DNA of 6,190 nt from an uncultured Clostridia bacterium (GTDB taxonomy: Bacteria > Bacillota > Clostridia > TANB77 > CAG-465). The stretch is taken from contig CANRAK010000071.1 in NCBI GenBank assembly GCA_947628575.1, forward strand, positions 1-6,190. Reading direction: 5' to 3'. The first letter of the stretch is position 1. Each line of letters starts with the position of its first letter. Below are positions 5,555 through 6,190 of the stretch, in pieces. A model generated the notes under the pieces. The model ran no database searches. It worked only from the letters and a program-made list of their open reading frames with translations, and was not told the origin of the DNA. The translations under genes and the position numbers were made by a program.

Positions 5555-5591
5555 TAATCACTTGCTTATATAAATTGTAATTTATGTTACT
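5526..5591 (-). repeat. Palindromic promoter/terminator module, copy 3 (diverged)
   Basis: The core palindrome GTAAGT-N14-ACTTGC is at 5540-5565, with the same 14-bp spacing as copies 1 and 2. The right part, 5560-5591, matches copy 2 (2355-2386) at 28 of 32 bases without gaps. Within the 26-bp core, 19 bases match copy 2. The module overlaps the stop codon of the TfoX-like gene (5587-5589). As minus-strand RNA the stem contains one G-U pair and one mismatch, and no good U-run follows, so it is a poor terminator. Confidence 0.65.
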
Positions 5592-5886
5592 TTTTACTTG
5601 GCAAATCTTTGCAAGTTTCAATAATAATTTCTTTTAATTTTTCTTTGTTATCTACTTCATCAACTAAATACATAGGTTTAGCACTCTCATAAGGTATTTG
5701 TTCTTGCATATTATATTTTTTGTTGTTATTTACTATCTTCACAAGTAACCTATTATCATATATTCCACCAAATAAGATATTATTGTAATAAAGTAAGTAT
5801 TCTCCCATCATTGCTTTACAAGTAATATTATCTAATAAACTTAATTGTTCTAATACAAAATCTCTATAATCTTTTGTCGTAGCCAT
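5587..5886 (-). CDS. TfoX/Sxy N-terminal domain protein
   Basis: This 99-residue protein is a stand-alone TfoX N-terminal domain. The family pattern is clear: ATTKDYRDFVLEQLSLLDNIT (2-22), KAMMGEYLLYYNNILFGGIYDNRLLVK (24-50), then ESAKPMYLVDEVDNKEKLKEII. In Gammaproteobacteria full-length TfoX/Sxy activates competence genes, but the short Firmicute homologues lack the C-terminal domain and their role is not established. Calling this a competence gene would therefore be unsafe. It is cytoplasmic and has the normal length for this short class. The start at ATG 5886 has only a weak AGTGAG site about 8 nt upstream, but the family N-terminus (short MAT, then K-x-Y) supports it. It lies 91 bp after the hydrolase stop, with no clear terminator or promoter between. 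Confidence 0.88.
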   Translation of the reverse strand: MATTKDYRDFVLEQLSLLDNITCKAMMGEYLLYYNNILFGGIYDNRLLVKIVNNNKKYNMQEQIPYESAKPMYLVDEVDNKEKLKEIIIETCKDLPSKK

Positions 5887-5977
5887 TATATCAACTCACT
5901 TTCAAATTACTATTTATTTAACTCATAAGTAATGAAATTCATATTTATTTTTTAATACTTATACTTCATCAATCTAT

Positions 5978-6190
5978 TTATATATACTTTTTTATAATAT
6001 CATATATTTTATCAGTATGAATTATATAGCTTCCATGATTTTCATTTTTTACTATTTCAAGCGTACTATTTTTTATACTATTTGAAATTAGTTTAGTATG
6101 TTCTATCTTAACTACATCTTTTTCTCCTGCCAAAACATGAACTGGTATTGTAATTTTTTGCAAATCTTCTATCGGAATATTAGGCTCATC
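5978..6190 (-). CDS. Alpha/beta hydrolase, C-terminal part (partial)
   Basis: The frame enters from the right edge of the window and stops at TAA 5978-5980, giving 70 visible residues. They match the C-terminal end of an alpha/beta hydrolase: LQKITIPVHVLAGEKDVVK (10-28 of the visible part), which carries the acid residue D25 of the catalytic triad, then LEIVKNENHGSYIIH (44-58), which carries the catalytic histidine H52. The nucleophile serine and oxyanion region lie outside the window, so neither activity nor substrate (ester, lipid, peptide) can be judged. A TTG at 6161-6163 could be taken for a start, but the hydrolase homology continues upstream of it to the edge, so this is an interior codon. 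No signal sequence can be assessed. Confidence 0.85.
   Translation of the reverse strand, partial: DEPNIPIEDLQKITIPVHVLAGEKDVVKIEHTKLISNSIKNSTLEIVKNENHGSYIIHTDKIYDIIKKYI

Noticed and set aside
5587..5886. Calling the TfoX-like gene a competence regulator
   Set aside because: Only the N-terminal domain is present, and the known competence role belongs to full-length Gammaproteobacterial proteins.

Overview
The window is very AT-rich, and every gene I can support lies on the minus strand, with short gaps and strong purine-rich (GGAGG-type) ribosome binding sites. The protein families and base composition point to a low-GC Firmicute, most likely a member of the Clostridia. The proteins seen are an XRE regulator fused to a DUF2975-like membrane domain, a DUF1848 protein, a flavoredoxin-type flavin reductase and a TfoX-N protein. 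I cannot name the species. No rRNA, tRNA, CRISPR array, transposase or phage gene is visible.

In transcription order (right to left) the window holds: the C-terminal end of an alpha/beta hydrolase (5978-6190, cut by the window edge); a stand-alone TfoX N-terminal domain protein (5587-5886); a possible 38-residue membrane peptide (5378-5494); a self-inhibited Fic enzyme with a C-terminal winged helix (4111-5169); a GNAT acetyltransferase (3453-3983); a membrane-anchored XRE regulator (2415-3335); a DUF1848 protein with a C-terminal radical-SAM-like cysteine motif (1361-2296); a flavin reductase family protein (739-1290); a Nudix hydrolase (244-666); and the start of a small secreted or membrane-anchored protein (1-208, cut by the edge). 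The genes look like short independent units of the housekeeping or accessory kind. I see no single multi-gene pathway.

The most interesting structure is between genes. Three intergenic stretches (about 690-733, 2320-2386 and 5526-5591) carry related copies of one module. Each holds a 26-bp palindrome of form GYAAGT-N14-ACTTGC. Each also has a sigma-A-like promoter firing leftward with exactly 17 bp between -35 and -10, the -35 lying in the centre of the palindrome. Copies 1 and 2 differ only at paired palindrome positions, and their changes keep the pairing. The modules sit just upstream of the Nudix gene, the DUF1848 gene and the 38-codon ORF, so these three may share a regulator or carry the same small mobile promoter/terminator element. 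This is inference from sequence alone.

A second notable site is a perfect 16-bp inverted repeat at 5241-5279, with a third copy of its core nearby, between the 38-codon ORF and the Fic gene.
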